Source of the DNA: Paenibacillus urinalis
Lineage (GTDB): Bacteria > Bacillota > Bacilli > Paenibacillales > Paenibacillaceae
Length of the DNA stretch: 64,000 bases
NCBI RefSeq assembly: GCF_028747985.1
Contig: NZ_CP118108.1
Coordinates: 2,981,501 to 3,045,500 of the forward strand
Reading direction: 5' to 3'
Below, piece by piece: positions 7,545 to 16,185 of this stretch (positions within the stretch are counted from its first letter, which is position 1; each line of letters opens with the position of its first letter). The notes under the pieces are model-generated. The model was not told the origin of the DNA, did no database searches, and worked only from the letters and a program-made list of their open reading frames with translations. The translations under genes were made by a program, and so were the position numbers.

Positions 7545-8306
7545 GTGGGAAGATTATCTAACAAGGTCGCCATTATAACAGGCGCAGCAAGTGGTCAAGG
7601 CGCTGTGGAAGCACGATTATTTGCCCAAGAAGGAGCAAAAGTGGTTGCTACGGATATGCAGGAAGAATTACTGCAGAAGGTAGTCGACGAGATTAACCGT
7701 GAATATGGTGAGGTCGCCATCGCAGTTAAACATAATGTTGCGGAAGAAAGCGACTGGATTCATGTGGTTCAAGCAGCGATTCAAAAATTTGGCAAGGTTG
7801 ATATACTCATCAATAATGCCGGTATTACGGGTAAATCTTTAGAGCTTCAGGATATTACGATTGAAGAATGGAATAAAGTGATGAATGTAAATGCGCTCGG
7901 AAACCTTTGGGGCATTAAACACGTTGTTCCAGAAATGAAGAAGCTAGGACAAGGCTCCATTGTAAATATATCTTCCCTTGCCGGCATTAATGGACTGGGT
8001 GGCATTGGTGCGTATGGAGCATCCAAAGGTGCGACGCGTACTTTAACAAAAGGTGCTGCAAGAGATCTCGGACCAAGTCATATCCGTGTCAATTCGGTCC
8101 ATCCAGGCTTTATCGAAACAGCGATGATTACTCAATTTACATCTAATGAAGAGGTGAAGAACCACCTTCTGTCCCAGATTCCATTAGGATACTTGGGGAA
8201 TCCCATCGATGTTGCTCATGCAGCTCTCTTCTTAGCTTCAGATGAATCAAGATTCATCACAGGTGAAGAACTGATTATCGATGGAGGTCAATCGATAAAA
8301 GAATAA
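7545..8306 (+). CDS. SDR family NAD(P)-dependent oxidoreductase
   Basis: A 253-aa classical short-chain dehydrogenase, a paralogue of the preceding gene. It has TGAASGQG near residue 10, NNAGITG, the serine in NISSLAG, and the YGASK pair. The C-terminus FITGEELIIDGGQSIKE resembles 3-alpha-hydroxysteroid or cyclohexanol-type SDRs, but the substrate is unknown. I chose GTG at 7545, 10 nt after AGGAG (7530-7534); the ATG at 7536 is only 1 nt from that site. It ends at a strong bidirectional terminator. Two SDRs side by side could act in sequence or on enantiomers, which is inference. Confidence 0.87.
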   Translation: MGRLSNKVAIITGAASGQGAVEARLFAQEGAKVVATDMQEELLQKVVDEINREYGEVAIAVKHNVAEESDWIHVVQAAIQKFGKVDILINNAGITGKSLELQDITIEEWNKVMNVNALGNLWGIKHVVPEMKKLGQGSIVNISSLAGINGLGGIGAYGASKGATRTLTKGAARDLGPSHIRVNSVHPGFIETAMITQFTSNEEVKNHLLSQIPLGYLGNPIDVAHAALFLASDESRFITGEELIIDGGQSIKE

Positions 8307-8340
8307 CACGTTAACTTAGCTCAAACGAATATACTATAAT

Positions 8341-8391
8341 AAAAAAGGTGGAGCAGCTACTAATTTGGTAGTCTGCCCCACCTTTTTTAAT
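8341..8391. terminator. Bidirectional terminator between SDR and FusB-like genes
   Basis: Outer arms AAAAAAGGTGG and CCACCTTTTTT enclose an inner GCAGCTACTA/TGGTAGTCTGC stem. A-runs and T-runs flank it, so it can serve both convergent transcripts. Confidence 0.8.
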
Positions 8392-8416
8392 AAATTCTTG
8401 CTACAGTTTCTCTTCT

Positions 8417-9061
8417 TTACTTTCCTGTGGAATGAATAAATCTTTCTAAGACAGAAGGATCTGTAATGTTATAGTTACATGCTTCCCCATCCATACAAAC
8501 GTACTGGCCTATCGATGAGAAATTGTCTTGCGATCCGCCTTTTTTTGTCTTGACATTGAAGAATCCAAGCTCATGCTGCCTGTTACAGAACATACAGTAC
8601 CCCTTCTTGTTTATCGGTGTGATTGAACCTTCGAGACCGACTAATTGTCCTTTATAAGGATACACGATAAACAAGCGGTTCGTAGCGATATCAATCCATC
8701 TCAAGTAAGTGGTATGGTTGTAATCGATCATTTCCAGATCCGGTACTTTGAGCTTCTTCACTTTCGGAAACAACTTCTGTATCTGCTTCTGTGTCACATG
8801 TGGAAATGGCACAATATAGGCTTCCAGGCTATCCAAATAATTCTGCAGCTCATGTGGCACCTCGTGGTTAGACAATTGCTCCAAAAGATGACGCTCTTCA
8901 ACGTTCAATTCGTTAAAAGCCGCAATTGCGTTGCTCACTGTTGTACTTCTGACCGTATCCAGCACCTTCCGATCGGCAATCGTACGTAACGTTTTCAACA
9001 GGAAGTTTGCTTGTTTCTTAATTTCATTATATTGATGATTCTGAATAAATGGTGTTTGCAT
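8417..9061 (-). CDS. FusB/FusC-family EF-G-binding protein
   Basis: A 214-aa cytoplasmic protein. The N-terminal half is helical; the C-terminal half has the FusB zinc-binding domain with four cysteines: C-x2-C in GYCMFCNRQHELGFF, then C-x5-C in YVCMDGEAC, separated by the conserved KTKKGGSQDNFSSIG stretch. In staphylococci FusB-type proteins bind elongation factor G, free it from fusidic acid-stalled ribosomes and give resistance. Chromosomal homologues are common in Bacillales, so resistance here is inference. The start is ATG at 9061 with AAGGGG nine bases upstream. Confidence 0.85.
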   Translation of the reverse strand: MQTPFIQNHQYNEIKKQANFLLKTLRTIADRKVLDTVRSTTVSNAIAAFNELNVEERHLLEQLSNHEVPHELQNYLDSLEAYIVPFPHVTQKQIQKLFPKVKKLKVPDLEMIDYNHTTYLRWIDIATNRLFIVYPYKGQLVGLEGSITPINKKGYCMFCNRQHELGFFNVKTKKGGSQDNFSSIGQYVCMDGEACNYNITDPSVLERFIHSTGK

Positions 9062-9456
9062 CGTCTTGAGCCCCTTATTATATAGTAGTGAATGAATAAG
9101 GTGCAAAGCCGAATGCGGGCAAGGCATATCGATAACAAGGGCGGTCTAGCTACGATTATGATTGCGCCCTACACAAAGCTCGCCCCATTCAGGCTTTGCG
9201 TAAGGCGTTCTAGCGAACGAGCAATCCAGCACTGCTGCCAACATTGCCACGGTATAACCCCCAATTCAAATAATGTAACAAAATTATAACCGGATAAACG
9301 CATGGGAGCAACAAATATGGTCAAGACAAGTATTAGTAGGAGCTATGCCGTACGATACTGGACTTAAGTCGAGCATACGAACCTGCTATGGTCTGTTTAC
9401 GCTGCAGCGGATTATCCATTAAAATATAGGCAAGACTTTTAGAGGAGCGATCATGA
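9062..9456. other. Intergenic stretch without a recognisable gene
   Basis: No ORF with a ribosome binding site, no RNA family and no terminator was recognised. It holds the divergent control region of the FusB-like gene and the EcsC gene. An AGAGGAGC site at 9441 serves EcsC. Confidence 0.5.
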
Positions 9457-10227
9457 ATGAATTATGAGCTTAAACTTCAGAAAGAAGTGGAAGATTGGGA
9501 ACGCCAGCTCTTTAAACCACCGGGATGGCTCGAAAAAACATCGAAAACGATCGGCACTCGAATTAACCACATCATCCCCCCGAAGGTGCACACCGTTATA
9601 ACGACTACCATCAAATCCATTGTTCGTACAGCATTATTTGGTGCAGAATATACTCCGAGACGCTCGGTTCAGCATGGTTTGGATCTAGAGACTGCAGATG
9701 AGGAAGCCAAGGAGCTGTTTACGCTCTACCAAAAAATCGCGGTAGCTGAAGGTGCTGGAACCGGTGCAGGCGGAATCATGTTCAGTATGGTGGATTTTCC
9801 AGCTCTTATCGGCATCAAAATGAAGTATTTGTTCGAAACCGCGCATGTTTACGGTTATGACACCAAGCAGTTCTCCGAGAAAATATTTATTCTCAAGGTA
9901 TTTCAGATGACTTATTCGGGTGCTGAGAACCGTGCCAATCTGCTCGATTCCATCAAGCATTGGCATATCGAGAAGGAACAATGGGTCTCTGACGCTGACT
10001 ATTCCAAGAACATGGACTGGGAGTCCTTTCAGAAGGAATACCGAGATGCGATTGATTTTCGAAAAATGCTGCAAATGGTGCCTGGAATCGGTGCTATTGC
10101 AGGGGCTTGGGCGAACTATACGATCCTTGAGGAGCTGCGTGAATTCGCTATGAATGCTTACCGACTGCGCAGATTACATGATGATACTGAGGATAAGCGT
10201 ACTAGCTATCGAATGGACCCCATATAA
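9457..10227 (+). CDS. EcsC family protein
   Basis: A 256-aa protein of the EcsC family, a name taken from the third gene of the B. subtilis ecs operon. The family core is visible: PPGWLEKTSKTIGTRINHIIP near the N-terminus and the glycine-rich AEGAGTGAGGIMFSMVDFPALIGIKMKYL (about residues 93-122), which may lie at or in the membrane. The biochemical function is unknown. The start is ATG at 9457. A competing ATG at 9453 is closer to the AGGAG but gives only a four-residue peptide that stops across the real start, so translation may be damped. No ecsA or ecsB lies nearby. Confidence 0.8.
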   Translation: MNYELKLQKEVEDWERQLFKPPGWLEKTSKTIGTRINHIIPPKVHTVITTTIKSIVRTALFGAEYTPRRSVQHGLDLETADEEAKELFTLYQKIAVAEGAGTGAGGIMFSMVDFPALIGIKMKYLFETAHVYGYDTKQFSEKIFILKVFQMTYSGAENRANLLDSIKHWHIEKEQWVSDADYSKNMDWESFQKEYRDAIDFRKMLQMVPGIGAIAGAWANYTILEELREFAMNAYRLRRLHDDTEDKRTSYRMDPI

Positions 10228-10236
10228 AAAATGAGA

Positions 10237-10296
10237 AACAGCTCAAATCCGTTTAACTGCTTGAACCGCAGTGAACTGGAATTGAGCTGTTATACG
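10237..10296. terminator. Bidirectional terminator after ecsC-like gene
   Basis: AACAGCTCAA (10237-10246) pairs with TTGAGCTGTT (10282-10291), with a GCAG/CTGC inner structure. A-rich and T-rich flanks lie on both sides, between convergent genes. Confidence 0.6.
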
Positions 10297-10325
10297 AATC
10301 TTTTTCTACGAATGGTTCTAATCGT

Positions 10326-11108
10326 TTACTCTAGGCAGAAATCTTGCAGCTGTGCTCGCAGCTCTGCTGTCATACCAAATTCTTGTTCCAGGAATGCCTC
10401 AATGGTGCCATAGCTATTCTTGATCGTTGCAAATACAGCCTCCATAAATTCCCGGCGAAGCTCAAGATTGGCAATGACCTCATCGACTTCTTCTGGCGAT
10501 AGGACGAAGGCAAGCTGTTCTCTCATCTTATTATTCATAGGAATAAGCGTGGTATTAGAGATCAGGTAGTCCTCGATAATCGTTTCTTCAGGGACACCTA
10601 GTGCCAGCAGGATGAGTGCTCCGCCCACACCGGTTCTGTCACGTCCACCTGCGCAGTGATGAAGAATACCCAGATTGTCTGTGTTCATGATCGTCGTCAT
10701 CAGATTTCGGTAGGATTCATTCTTGATTGCCATCTGAATATACATCGCTTTCAGAGCTTCCGGTGTCATGCTCTTTAGATAGCTTGCATGATAAGTTTCT
10801 TTATCATCTACAGGAACCTCTTGTTCCAATACCGTAAACCGCAGATTAGATACTCCTGGAAACAAGGGATCGGGCTTCTGCTCTGCTTCCTTATCTGTTC
10901 GATAATCAAAAATCGTCTTGATACCAAGTGATGTAAACAGCTCTACATCCTTAGCAGTCATTCCGGTAAGCTCCGCCGATCTGAAAAACAGACCATATTT
11001 CACCTTCCTGCCGTCCATGCTCTCATATCCACCCATATCACGGAAGTTCAATACCCCTTCAAACGGAAGTACACGGTTATTCGGATAATGCTCTAATATC
11101 ATCGACAT
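10326..11108 (-). CDS. Tyrosine-protein phosphatase (Y_phosphatase3 type)
   Basis: A 260-aa protein phosphatase of the low-similarity group called protein-tyrosine/serine phosphatase (IphP-like). The P-loop HHCAGGRDRTG holds the CX5R motif, with nucleophile C and arginine near residue 124-130. The N-terminal NFRDMGGYESMDGRKVKYG is the usual family entry motif, and FDYRTDKEAEQKPDP the general-acid region. The start is ATG at 11108, the second of three close ATGs, as it sits 9 nt from AGAGG. The substrate may be phosphotyrosine, phosphoserine or phosphoinositide. It is monocistronic. Confidence 0.85.
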   Translation of the reverse strand: MSMILEHYPNNRVLPFEGVLNFRDMGGYESMDGRKVKYGLFFRSAELTGMTAKDVELFTSLGIKTIFDYRTDKEAEQKPDPLFPGVSNLRFTVLEQEVPVDDKETYHASYLKSMTPEALKAMYIQMAIKNESYRNLMTTIMNTDNLGILHHCAGGRDRTGVGGALILLALGVPEETIIEDYLISNTTLIPMNNKMREQLAFVLSPEEVDEVIANLELRREFMEAVFATIKNSYGTIEAFLEQEFGMTAELRAQLQDFCLE

Positions 11109-11247
11109 GATCATACACCTCTTAAGTTTAATTTTGTATGCAACTTGTATGTAAGTGCTATGAATTCATCATAACGATGATTTGTATGTAGAATGTTTTA
11201 TTAAACTACGCTTATTGTAAAATCATTAAACACCTATCAAATCCAAA

Positions 11248-11301
11248 ATAAAAAGAAACAGCCCAGACCCAATTGCCTGCAAGCAAGCAGACTTTGAGCT
11301 G
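11248..11301 (-). terminator. Terminator of the GyrI-like operon
   Basis: CAGCTCA pairs with TGGGCTG and an inner GTCTGC with GCAGGC. On the minus strand the stem is followed by TTTCTTTTTATTTT. It lies just past the 11322 stop. Confidence 0.65.
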
Positions 11302-11321
11302 AGCTGAGCTTATGTTGTACC

Positions 11322-11801
11322 TTACATATTCTCTATCTCATATTGTCCCTTGATGACAAAGAATGATCCGCGAATCGTGCCGGCTAGTTTCGATTTTTGC
11401 CTCGCGAACTTGAACTTCCCTTCCAGCTCCTCTGGCACTTCAATTCCTTCCGACAGCTTGAATCCAACCGCACGCTTCTTGGGATTATCGACTGCATACA
11501 TTACATTGACCGAAAGACCGTTGTCGTAAAATACATAAGCAAACTTCATATTTTCCACCTGGAATCGCGAGGTTTCCAAAGGCTTAGCTGCAAAGCGAAT
11601 GTCACGTTCTTCACGCAATATACGGTTCACATAATCCAGTGTGTCTTGGCTCTCGCTGGCAGGGATCACCGTAAACACGTGCTTATACTTGTTCATAAAA
11701 TATCGAGCTTCATTGGCGCGCAGCCCGGCAAGCGCTTCAGCTGCGGTTGAAGACTCCAAGCCAGCTTTGGACACACGGGTATAGTCTACAATATAGGACA
11801 T
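11322..11801 (-). CDS. Unrecognised 159-aa protein
   Basis: I do not recognise the family. The protein is soluble, without signal peptide or membrane segment, and alternates predicted helices (TAAEALAGLRANEARYFMNKY) with strands ending in a beta-rich C-terminal half. It starts with ATG at 11801 after GTGAGGT, 19 bp downstream of the GyrI-like gene and in the same operon, followed by a terminator. Conserved pairing with an effector-binding protein suggests a shared stress or ligand-sensing role, but nothing in the sequence shows a catalytic site. Confidence 0.6.
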   Translation of the reverse strand: MSYIVDYTRVSKAGLESSTAAEALAGLRANEARYFMNKYKHVFTVIPASESQDTLDYVNRILREERDIRFAAKPLETSRFQVENMKFAYVFYDNGLSVNVMYAVDNPKKRAVGFKLSEGIEVPEELEGKFKFARQKSKLAGTIRGSFFVIKGQYEIENM

Positions 11802-11820
11802 TTATTCTACCTCACTTTAT

Positions 11821-12300
11821 CTATTTTCTAACGACAGGAATCCACATCTCTCCATAAACATGGCCATCTCGTTCTCCCATTTCAACCGTAGCATTAGGGC
11901 CTCCGACATAAGCAACTTCGTTCACTTCCGGCAATACTTGACCGAAGGCAATGCCTGTGAGCATGCTGCTGAGTTCTCCGGGTGTGTTCGCTTCTCCTCT
12001 GACAACCAGATATTCACCTTCAGGAAATTGGATGATTCGGGTCTGTTCTGGCAGCGTTGCCTCTGTCATTACACCTGCATAGTACATCATTTTGTTATTT
12101 ACGGCTTCGTTTACAGCGAATACATACTCATTCTCGGCCACTGATTTTAAACGTTCAAATCTGCCATCCTGCTCAATCGTGCTCCAGAATTCCGTCTTCT
12201 CCTTATGAATACCAGCATAATCCGTATAGTCACTCTTTAGCTCAGTGCCAATTCCCAATACGATAAAGCTTTCTTTTTCCTCGATTACATAGTTGCTCAT
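11821..12300 (-). CDS. GyrI-like effector-binding domain protein (YobU-like)
   Basis: A 159-aa stand-alone effector-binding domain as in the AraC/BmrR GyrI-like superfamily: two beta-alpha-beta-beta repeats with the family's FPEGEYLVVRGEANTPGELSSM and the closing VYGEMWIPVVRK. Such proteins bind small hydrophobic or cationic molecules; some hydrolyse xenobiotics. The start is ATG at 12300 with GAGGAAGG upstream. It is divergent from a WYL regulator, the same layout as B. subtilis yobU-yobV, so the WYL protein probably controls it. The ligand is unknown. Confidence 0.8.
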   Translation of the reverse strand: MSNYVIEEKESFIVLGIGTELKSDYTDYAGIHKEKTEFWSTIEQDGRFERLKSVAENEYVFAVNEAVNNKMMYYAGVMTEATLPEQTRIIQFPEGEYLVVRGEANTPGELSSMLTGIAFGQVLPEVNEVAYVGGPNATVEMGERDGHVYGEMWIPVVRK

Positions 12301-12406
12301 GTTAAGCACCTTCCTCTTCTTTTTTTGTTATAATTTGAGTTTTCACTTGATGGGTTTATAATAAACTTTAATCATGTCAAAAAATGATACTGTTTAGAGG
12401 TGCCGG

Positions 12407-13369
12407 ATGAAAAAAGTAGAAAGAATAAACATCATCATGCGATATATCAACAACCGAGCCCAATTTACGATTTCGGAAATCATGCGAGAATTTAATATTT
12501 CTCGTTCAACCGCGATTCGGGACATTAGAGAGATTGAAGCCATGGGCATGCCGCTTGTGGCGGAGGTTGGAAGAGACGGGGGTTATTTTGTAATGAATAA
12601 CTCCGTGCTTCCTACGGTTCGCTTTACTGATAATGAGATCAAAGCTCTATTTATTGCATTTATGGCTACAAGAAACCAACAGCTTCCTTATCTAAAGAGC
12701 CGCCACTCTTTAACTGAAAAATTACTCGGACTCCTCTCCCAGAACCTGCAGGAGGATCTTGTTGTTCTGAATCAAATACTACGATTTGAAGGTACGAATC
12801 CGCACAATCCTGACCTGCTTGATCTGTCAGATCTGCCGCATCCTGTATTAGAGAAGCTGATTCAAATATTGCTGGCCGATTGCTATTTGCTGGTTACCGT
12901 TAAGGAAGCGACGGAAATAAGATCCTACCCTATTTATCTCTTGCATTTGTACCGTGAGAAAAGTGTGTGGCTAATCGAAGGGTTTAATTTAGAAGAAGAA
13001 AAAAGGCAGATCATCCCTGTCGATCATCTGCTCGACGTGGTCACCTACCCTGTGAAGAGAAGAGAAAGCAAGAAAAAAATCCTTGGGAAATTAAATAAGC
13101 AGGAGGAAGTCAATAATCTTGTTGTTGAGCTTGGTCCTAAGGCAATTACGCAGTATAAAAAATATCATCCGCTCCATGTCTCCATATCCTACACGAATCC
13201 ATATCAAACCACGGCCTTGCTTAAGATGTTCGTAAATACTCATCACCCGGAAGAGCTCACTGAGATAACAGATTGGCTGCTCTTCTTAGGTAAGGATATT
13301 AAGCTGCGTGAAGTGCCTGCTGCAATTTCAATCGAAATAGAGAAAAGGCTAGGAATATACCGCATATAG
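12407..13369 (+). CDS. HTH/WYL-domain transcriptional regulator (YobV-like)
   Basis: A 320-aa regulator. The N-terminal DeoR-type winged helix (residues 1-60) shows TISEIMREFNISRSTAIRDIREIEAMG; the middle part carries a WYL-type ligand domain (about 140-220, with IYLLHLYREKSVWLIEGFNLEEEKR) and a C-terminal WCX-like extension. It starts with ATG at 12407 after AGAGGTG. It is divergent from the two-gene GyrI-like operon, about 106 bp apart, and probably regulates it. WYL domains sense nucleic acids or small ligands; which one is not shown here. Confidence 0.82.
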   Translation: MKKVERINIIMRYINNRAQFTISEIMREFNISRSTAIRDIREIEAMGMPLVAEVGRDGGYFVMNNSVLPTVRFTDNEIKALFIAFMATRNQQLPYLKSRHSLTEKLLGLLSQNLQEDLVVLNQILRFEGTNPHNPDLLDLSDLPHPVLEKLIQILLADCYLLVTVKEATEIRSYPIYLLHLYREKSVWLIEGFNLEEEKRQIIPVDHLLDVVTYPVKRRESKKKILGKLNKQEEVNNLVVELGPKAITQYKKYHPLHVSISYTNPYQTTALLKMFVNTHHPEELTEITDWLLFLGKDIKLREVPAAISIEIEKRLGIYRI

Positions 13370-13420
13370 ATCATGTTCATTAATGCACAGCTTTCAAGCT
13401 AAGCTATAGTTATTGGGCCA

Positions 13421-14207
13421 TCACCTATGTATATGAGTCATATATTCATATGCGGTTAAGCCATAACACACTTTTGAAATGCCTGTTCAAATGGGTGAGA
13501 TCAACGAATCCGCAGGCAGCTACGGCGAGATAAATATCTCTGCTCGCTTCAATGATCTGCTTCGCACGTTCTACTTTACAGTTCAGAAAATATTGATACG
13601 GTGAAATGCCAGTATGGGCTTTGAACATCCGAATAAACTGAAATTTGGAGCACTCCAGTTCCCTGCATATATCATCCAGCATGAGAACCTGATCTAGATT
13701 GGCACGAAGCATATCCTTTGCAATGGAGATGAACCTGTTGTCTTGTTTGGCATCAGCGATAGCGATAGAATCGACTTGAAATAGACGATTTGTAAGGGAG
13801 AGAAACAATTCATTACACAGTGCCTCATCCTTCTCATTTAACACGTGATAAGACAGGCTTAATATTTGCTGCTTTAGCATGCGATCATACACAATAGGCT
13901 GTGAGAACTGTACAACATCTTTTTGATGAGCGGCCTCCAAAAATAAATGGGGCTCCACATAGAGCATCACATATTCCAGTCCCGAATGATCATGAGCCAT
14001 CCCGTCATGAGCCTGTTCCGGATTAAATATCATGACCCCGTTCGGATACGATAATTGTAAGCCTCCATCCAAAGTATAATGCTGTATACCTCGCAACGTA
14101 ACACCAATGGCATACTCCTCATGTGCATGTTTTTTATATTTAAACTCGGTCATATTCGCTGATAACACTGTAATGCCTGCTGATTTTTTATATATAAACT
14201 GTTCCAT
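13421..14207 (-). pseudogene. AraC family regulator with a C-terminal frameshift
   Basis: The frame gives 253 aa: a cupin-type sensor (HAHEEYAIGVTLRGIQ, residues 27-45) and a two-helix AraC DNA-binding domain, ending abruptly after HLNRHFKSV with LWLNRI. Removing one base at 13464-13465 (an extra A in CATAACAC on the plus strand) restores FKSVYGLTAYEYMTHIHR and a stop at 13423-13421, the normal end of this family. So either the gene carries a +1 frameshift late in the second helix-turn-helix, or the assembly has an error. It lies 21 bp downstream of a LysE-type exporter gene, a common pairing in which AraC controls the exporter. Confidence 0.75.
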
Positions 14208-14228
14208 TCGTCATACCTCCTCACTTGC

Positions 14229-14804
14229 TTATATCCATATCATGAATGCTGCATACATGAGGCAGATCCCCATGATCAAGTTAACGAGCCTCTGATGTTT
14301 CTGCAGAAATGCTTTAAACAAGGTTCCGTATATAACCCATGTCATAAATGCCGCAAATCCTACGAGTGTAATAACCATAATACCAAACATCATTACCGCT
14401 GCTGAGTTATTATAGGGCATGATAAAAGTCGGTATAACTGTCAGTGTGAACAGCACTACCTTAGGATTGAGAAATTGCATAAGTAAGCCGGACCAAAACG
14501 TAGCCAGTTGCCTGGGACCTGCGTCAGATGACTTCTTCATACAGATCAGATAAGCAAGATACACCATATACAAGCTTCCAATGATTTGCATGACAATCAA
14601 TATTTTAGGCAGTATTGTTGTCAGCACTGAATTTAATATAGCAGATAAGAGCAGTAATAAGGCAAAACCTATCGTCGCCCCATACGTATCTTGGATTGCT
14701 CTTTTGGTTCCGTATTGCTGTACCGTCGACATAATGACGATATTGGTAGGACCCGGAGTAAATGTCGCGATGATGCAATAGATCAGAAAAGATGTCATAT
14801 TCAT
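14229..14804 (-). CDS. LysE/RhtB family amino-acid exporter
   Basis: A 191-aa membrane protein with about six helices. The family signature FTPGPTNIVIMSTVQQYGTKRA is at residues 15-36, followed by YLAYLICMK and the FLNPKVVLFTLTVIPTF motif near 110. LysE/RhtB proteins export amino acids or their analogues using the proton gradient. It starts with ATG at 14804 after GAGAGAGG and heads an operon with the AraC gene. The substrate is unknown. Confidence 0.88.
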   Translation of the reverse strand: MNMTSFLIYCIIATFTPGPTNIVIMSTVQQYGTKRAIQDTYGATIGFALLLLLSAILNSVLTTILPKILIVMQIIGSLYMVYLAYLICMKKSSDAGPRQLATFWSGLLMQFLNPKVVLFTLTVIPTFIMPYNNSAAVMMFGIMVITLVGFAAFMTWVIYGTLFKAFLQKHQRLVNLIMGICLMYAAFMIWI

Positions 14805-15113
14805 AAGAACCTCTCTCCATATGTGGTCCTCATATCATACATCTTGGATTACTGAGCCTATAGTACATTATTGCAGCTTCGTGAGTAGACACATAGTAAA
14901 TATTATGTAAACTTACGTACTTCGCTGCAAAATTACAGTTTCATTTTATCTAGACCTTGTGCAATCCCTTTTTCAATTAATGGACGTAGATTCGTTGTCA
15001 GTGTGGTAACGTGCGAATGTTATAAATATATTGGATTTTATTATTTTGAATTTTTCATATGTTGAAATAATTATATGTTGATTCGGTTTCAAGCCCTTCA
15101 AGCCCTAATAGGT
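14805..15113. other. Intergenic stretch, no gene seen
   Basis: AT-rich, about 310 bp upstream of the LysE operon and past the SMR operon terminator. No ORF with a ribosome binding site, no known RNA family, and only a trivial AAGCCCT direct repeat near 15092-15105. Confidence 0.5.
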
Positions 15114-15146
15114 ACAAAAATTAAGCGACCCAAGAACGGGCCGCTT
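15114..15146 (-). terminator. Terminator of the SMR exporter operon
   Basis: AAGCGGCCC and GGGTCGCTT form a stem around GTTCTT, followed by AATTTTT on the minus strand. It lies 24 bp past the second SMR stop codon. Confidence 0.75.
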
Positions 15147-15169
15147 CTAGATCAATATCTGAAATCGGG

Positions 15170-15484
15170 TCAGCTGACTAGCTTTAATCCAACTGCTGAT
15201 CCCAGTACCATGGCAATGAACACAATTCTTAAAATATTCCTTGGCTCACCGTAAAAAATCATACCCAAAATGGCTCCACCCGATGCCCCTATTCCTGTCC
15301 ATACCGCATATGCTGTTCCCATCGGCAGAGTTTTCATAGCAAGAGATAAGAACAAGAAGCTCAGTCCAAATCCAGCGACCAGCAGTAGAAATGAGACGAC
15401 ATTCCGATCTTTGTTCAGCTTGTTAATCATAAGAACACCGAACATTTCGAAGAGACCCGCTAATATAAGATAAAACCAATCCAT
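15170..15484 (-). CDS. SMR family transporter, second subunit of a guanidinium exporter pair
   Basis: A 104-aa protein with four membrane helices. The SMR hallmarks are the conserved membrane glutamate in GLFEMFGV (E13) and the third-helix GTAYAVWTGIGASGG. Its partner gene ends 3 bp upstream, and the two are preceded by a guanidine-I riboswitch. Riboswitch-linked SMR pairs of the YkkCD type export guanidinium by proton exchange (Gdx subgroup) and probably form heterodimers of opposite topology. Ligand identity is inferred from the riboswitch; the fold is seen directly. It starts with ATG at 15484 after AAGAAGGAGG. Confidence 0.87.
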   Translation of the reverse strand: MDWFYLILAGLFEMFGVLMINKLNKDRNVVSFLLLVAGFGLSFLFLSLAMKTLPMGTAYAVWTGIGASGGAILGMIFYGEPRNILRIVFIAMVLGSAVGLKLVS

Positions 15485-15487
15485 GAT

Positions 15488-15820
15488 TTACGCTGCCTCC
15501 TTCTTTTCTTTACTCAGCATTTTAAGTCCAATGACACCTAGCAGCAGCAATACAATCAGCGCCATCTTCTCCAGTTGCACAGGAGAGCCGAACAGTATAA
15601 TTTCAGCCAGCACTGTACCTGCGGTGCCCAATCCAACGAATACGGCGTATACCGTACCTACTGGCAGGAAGCGGGAAGCTCTGATCATCAAGGTAAAACT
15701 TACGATGATGGCAATCACGGTAGCCCCCCATTCGAGGATCCCACTCGCATGCTTTAGACCAATAACCCAACCTACTTCGAACACTGCGGCGATAATAACA
15801 GACAACCACGTTTTGTTCAT
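15488..15820 (-). CDS. SMR family transporter, first subunit of a guanidinium exporter pair
   Basis: A 110-aa protein with four membrane helices. It has the SMR glutamate in [15 protein letters not shown] (E13), with the G-W-x-x-G-L-K-H sequence usual in Gdx-type SMR proteins, and [16 protein letters not shown] in the third helix. The start is ATG at 15820 with AAAGGAGTG upstream; the longer frame from 15868 would begin inside the leader. It is the first gene after a guanidine-I riboswitch and is translated just before the second SMR gene. Together they form a detoxification exporter beside the guanidine-degradation operon. Confidence 0.88.
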   Translation of the reverse strand: MNKTWLSVIIAAVFEVGWVIGLKHASGILEWGATVIAIIVSFTLMIRASRFLPVGTVYAVFVGLGTAGTVLAEIILFGSPVQLEKMALIVLLLLGVIGLKMLSKEKKEAA

Positions 15821-15884
15821 GTGTATCACACTCCTTTTTAAAATTACACTGCATGTATTATTTTTCAAATGCAGCTAAAATATG

Positions 15885-16011
15885 AAAAAGCCTGGGAAAC
15901 AAACTGTCATTCAGACAGTTTATCTCCCAGGCTTTTATCCCTCCGTGACACAGCCGTAAGGCTGTGAGTTATCTCTCGGACCAGCCGATACATCATCGCG
16001 GAACCCTAGAT
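15885..16011 (-). promoter_or_regulatory. Guanidine-I (ykkC) riboswitch with terminator
   Basis: On the minus strand the conserved aptamer elements appear in order: CTAGGGTTCCG (about 16010-16000), CTGGTCCGAGAGA (about 15985-15973), a hairpin ACAGCC-TTAC-GGCTGT, then ACGGAGGGA (about 15946-15938). A strong terminator follows at 15936-15885: AAAAGCCTGGGAGA with TTTCCCAGGCTTTTT around a GACAG/CTGTC inner stem. Guanidine binding is known to favour readthrough in this class. It controls the SMR pair. Confidence 0.93.
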
Positions 16012-16039
16012 AACATTTGGTTATTAACTTATGGTTAGA

Positions 16040-16067
16040 ATTATACACACTTCATAATAAAATTCAA
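16040..16067 (-). promoter_or_regulatory. Promoter of the riboswitch-SMR unit
   Basis: On the minus strand TTGAAT (16067-16062) and TATAAT (16045-16040) are 16 bp apart. Transcription would start near 16033, about 20 nt before the aptamer. Confidence 0.6.
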
Positions 16068-16127
16068 TAAATATTTATTTACAATTTATAACAATGAAGA
16101 CGCATCAATCGTAATAATCATTATGAA

Positions 16128-16168
16128 AATGGTCCATACTCATAAAATAATCATGAGTATGGACCATT
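16128..16168. terminator. Terminator of the guanidine-degradation operon
   Basis: A perfect 16-bp stem, AATGGTCCATACTCAT with its complement, and a 9-nt loop. It begins 18 bp past the allophanate hydrolase stop. The T-tract on the minus strand is interrupted (TTTTCAT). Confidence 0.7.
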
Positions 16169-16185
16169 ATTATCAATACATCAGG

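Noticed and set aside
9062..9456. Small gene between the FusB-like and EcsC genes
   Set aside because: The only ORF (9092-9289) lacks a ribosome binding site and a protein-like composition.
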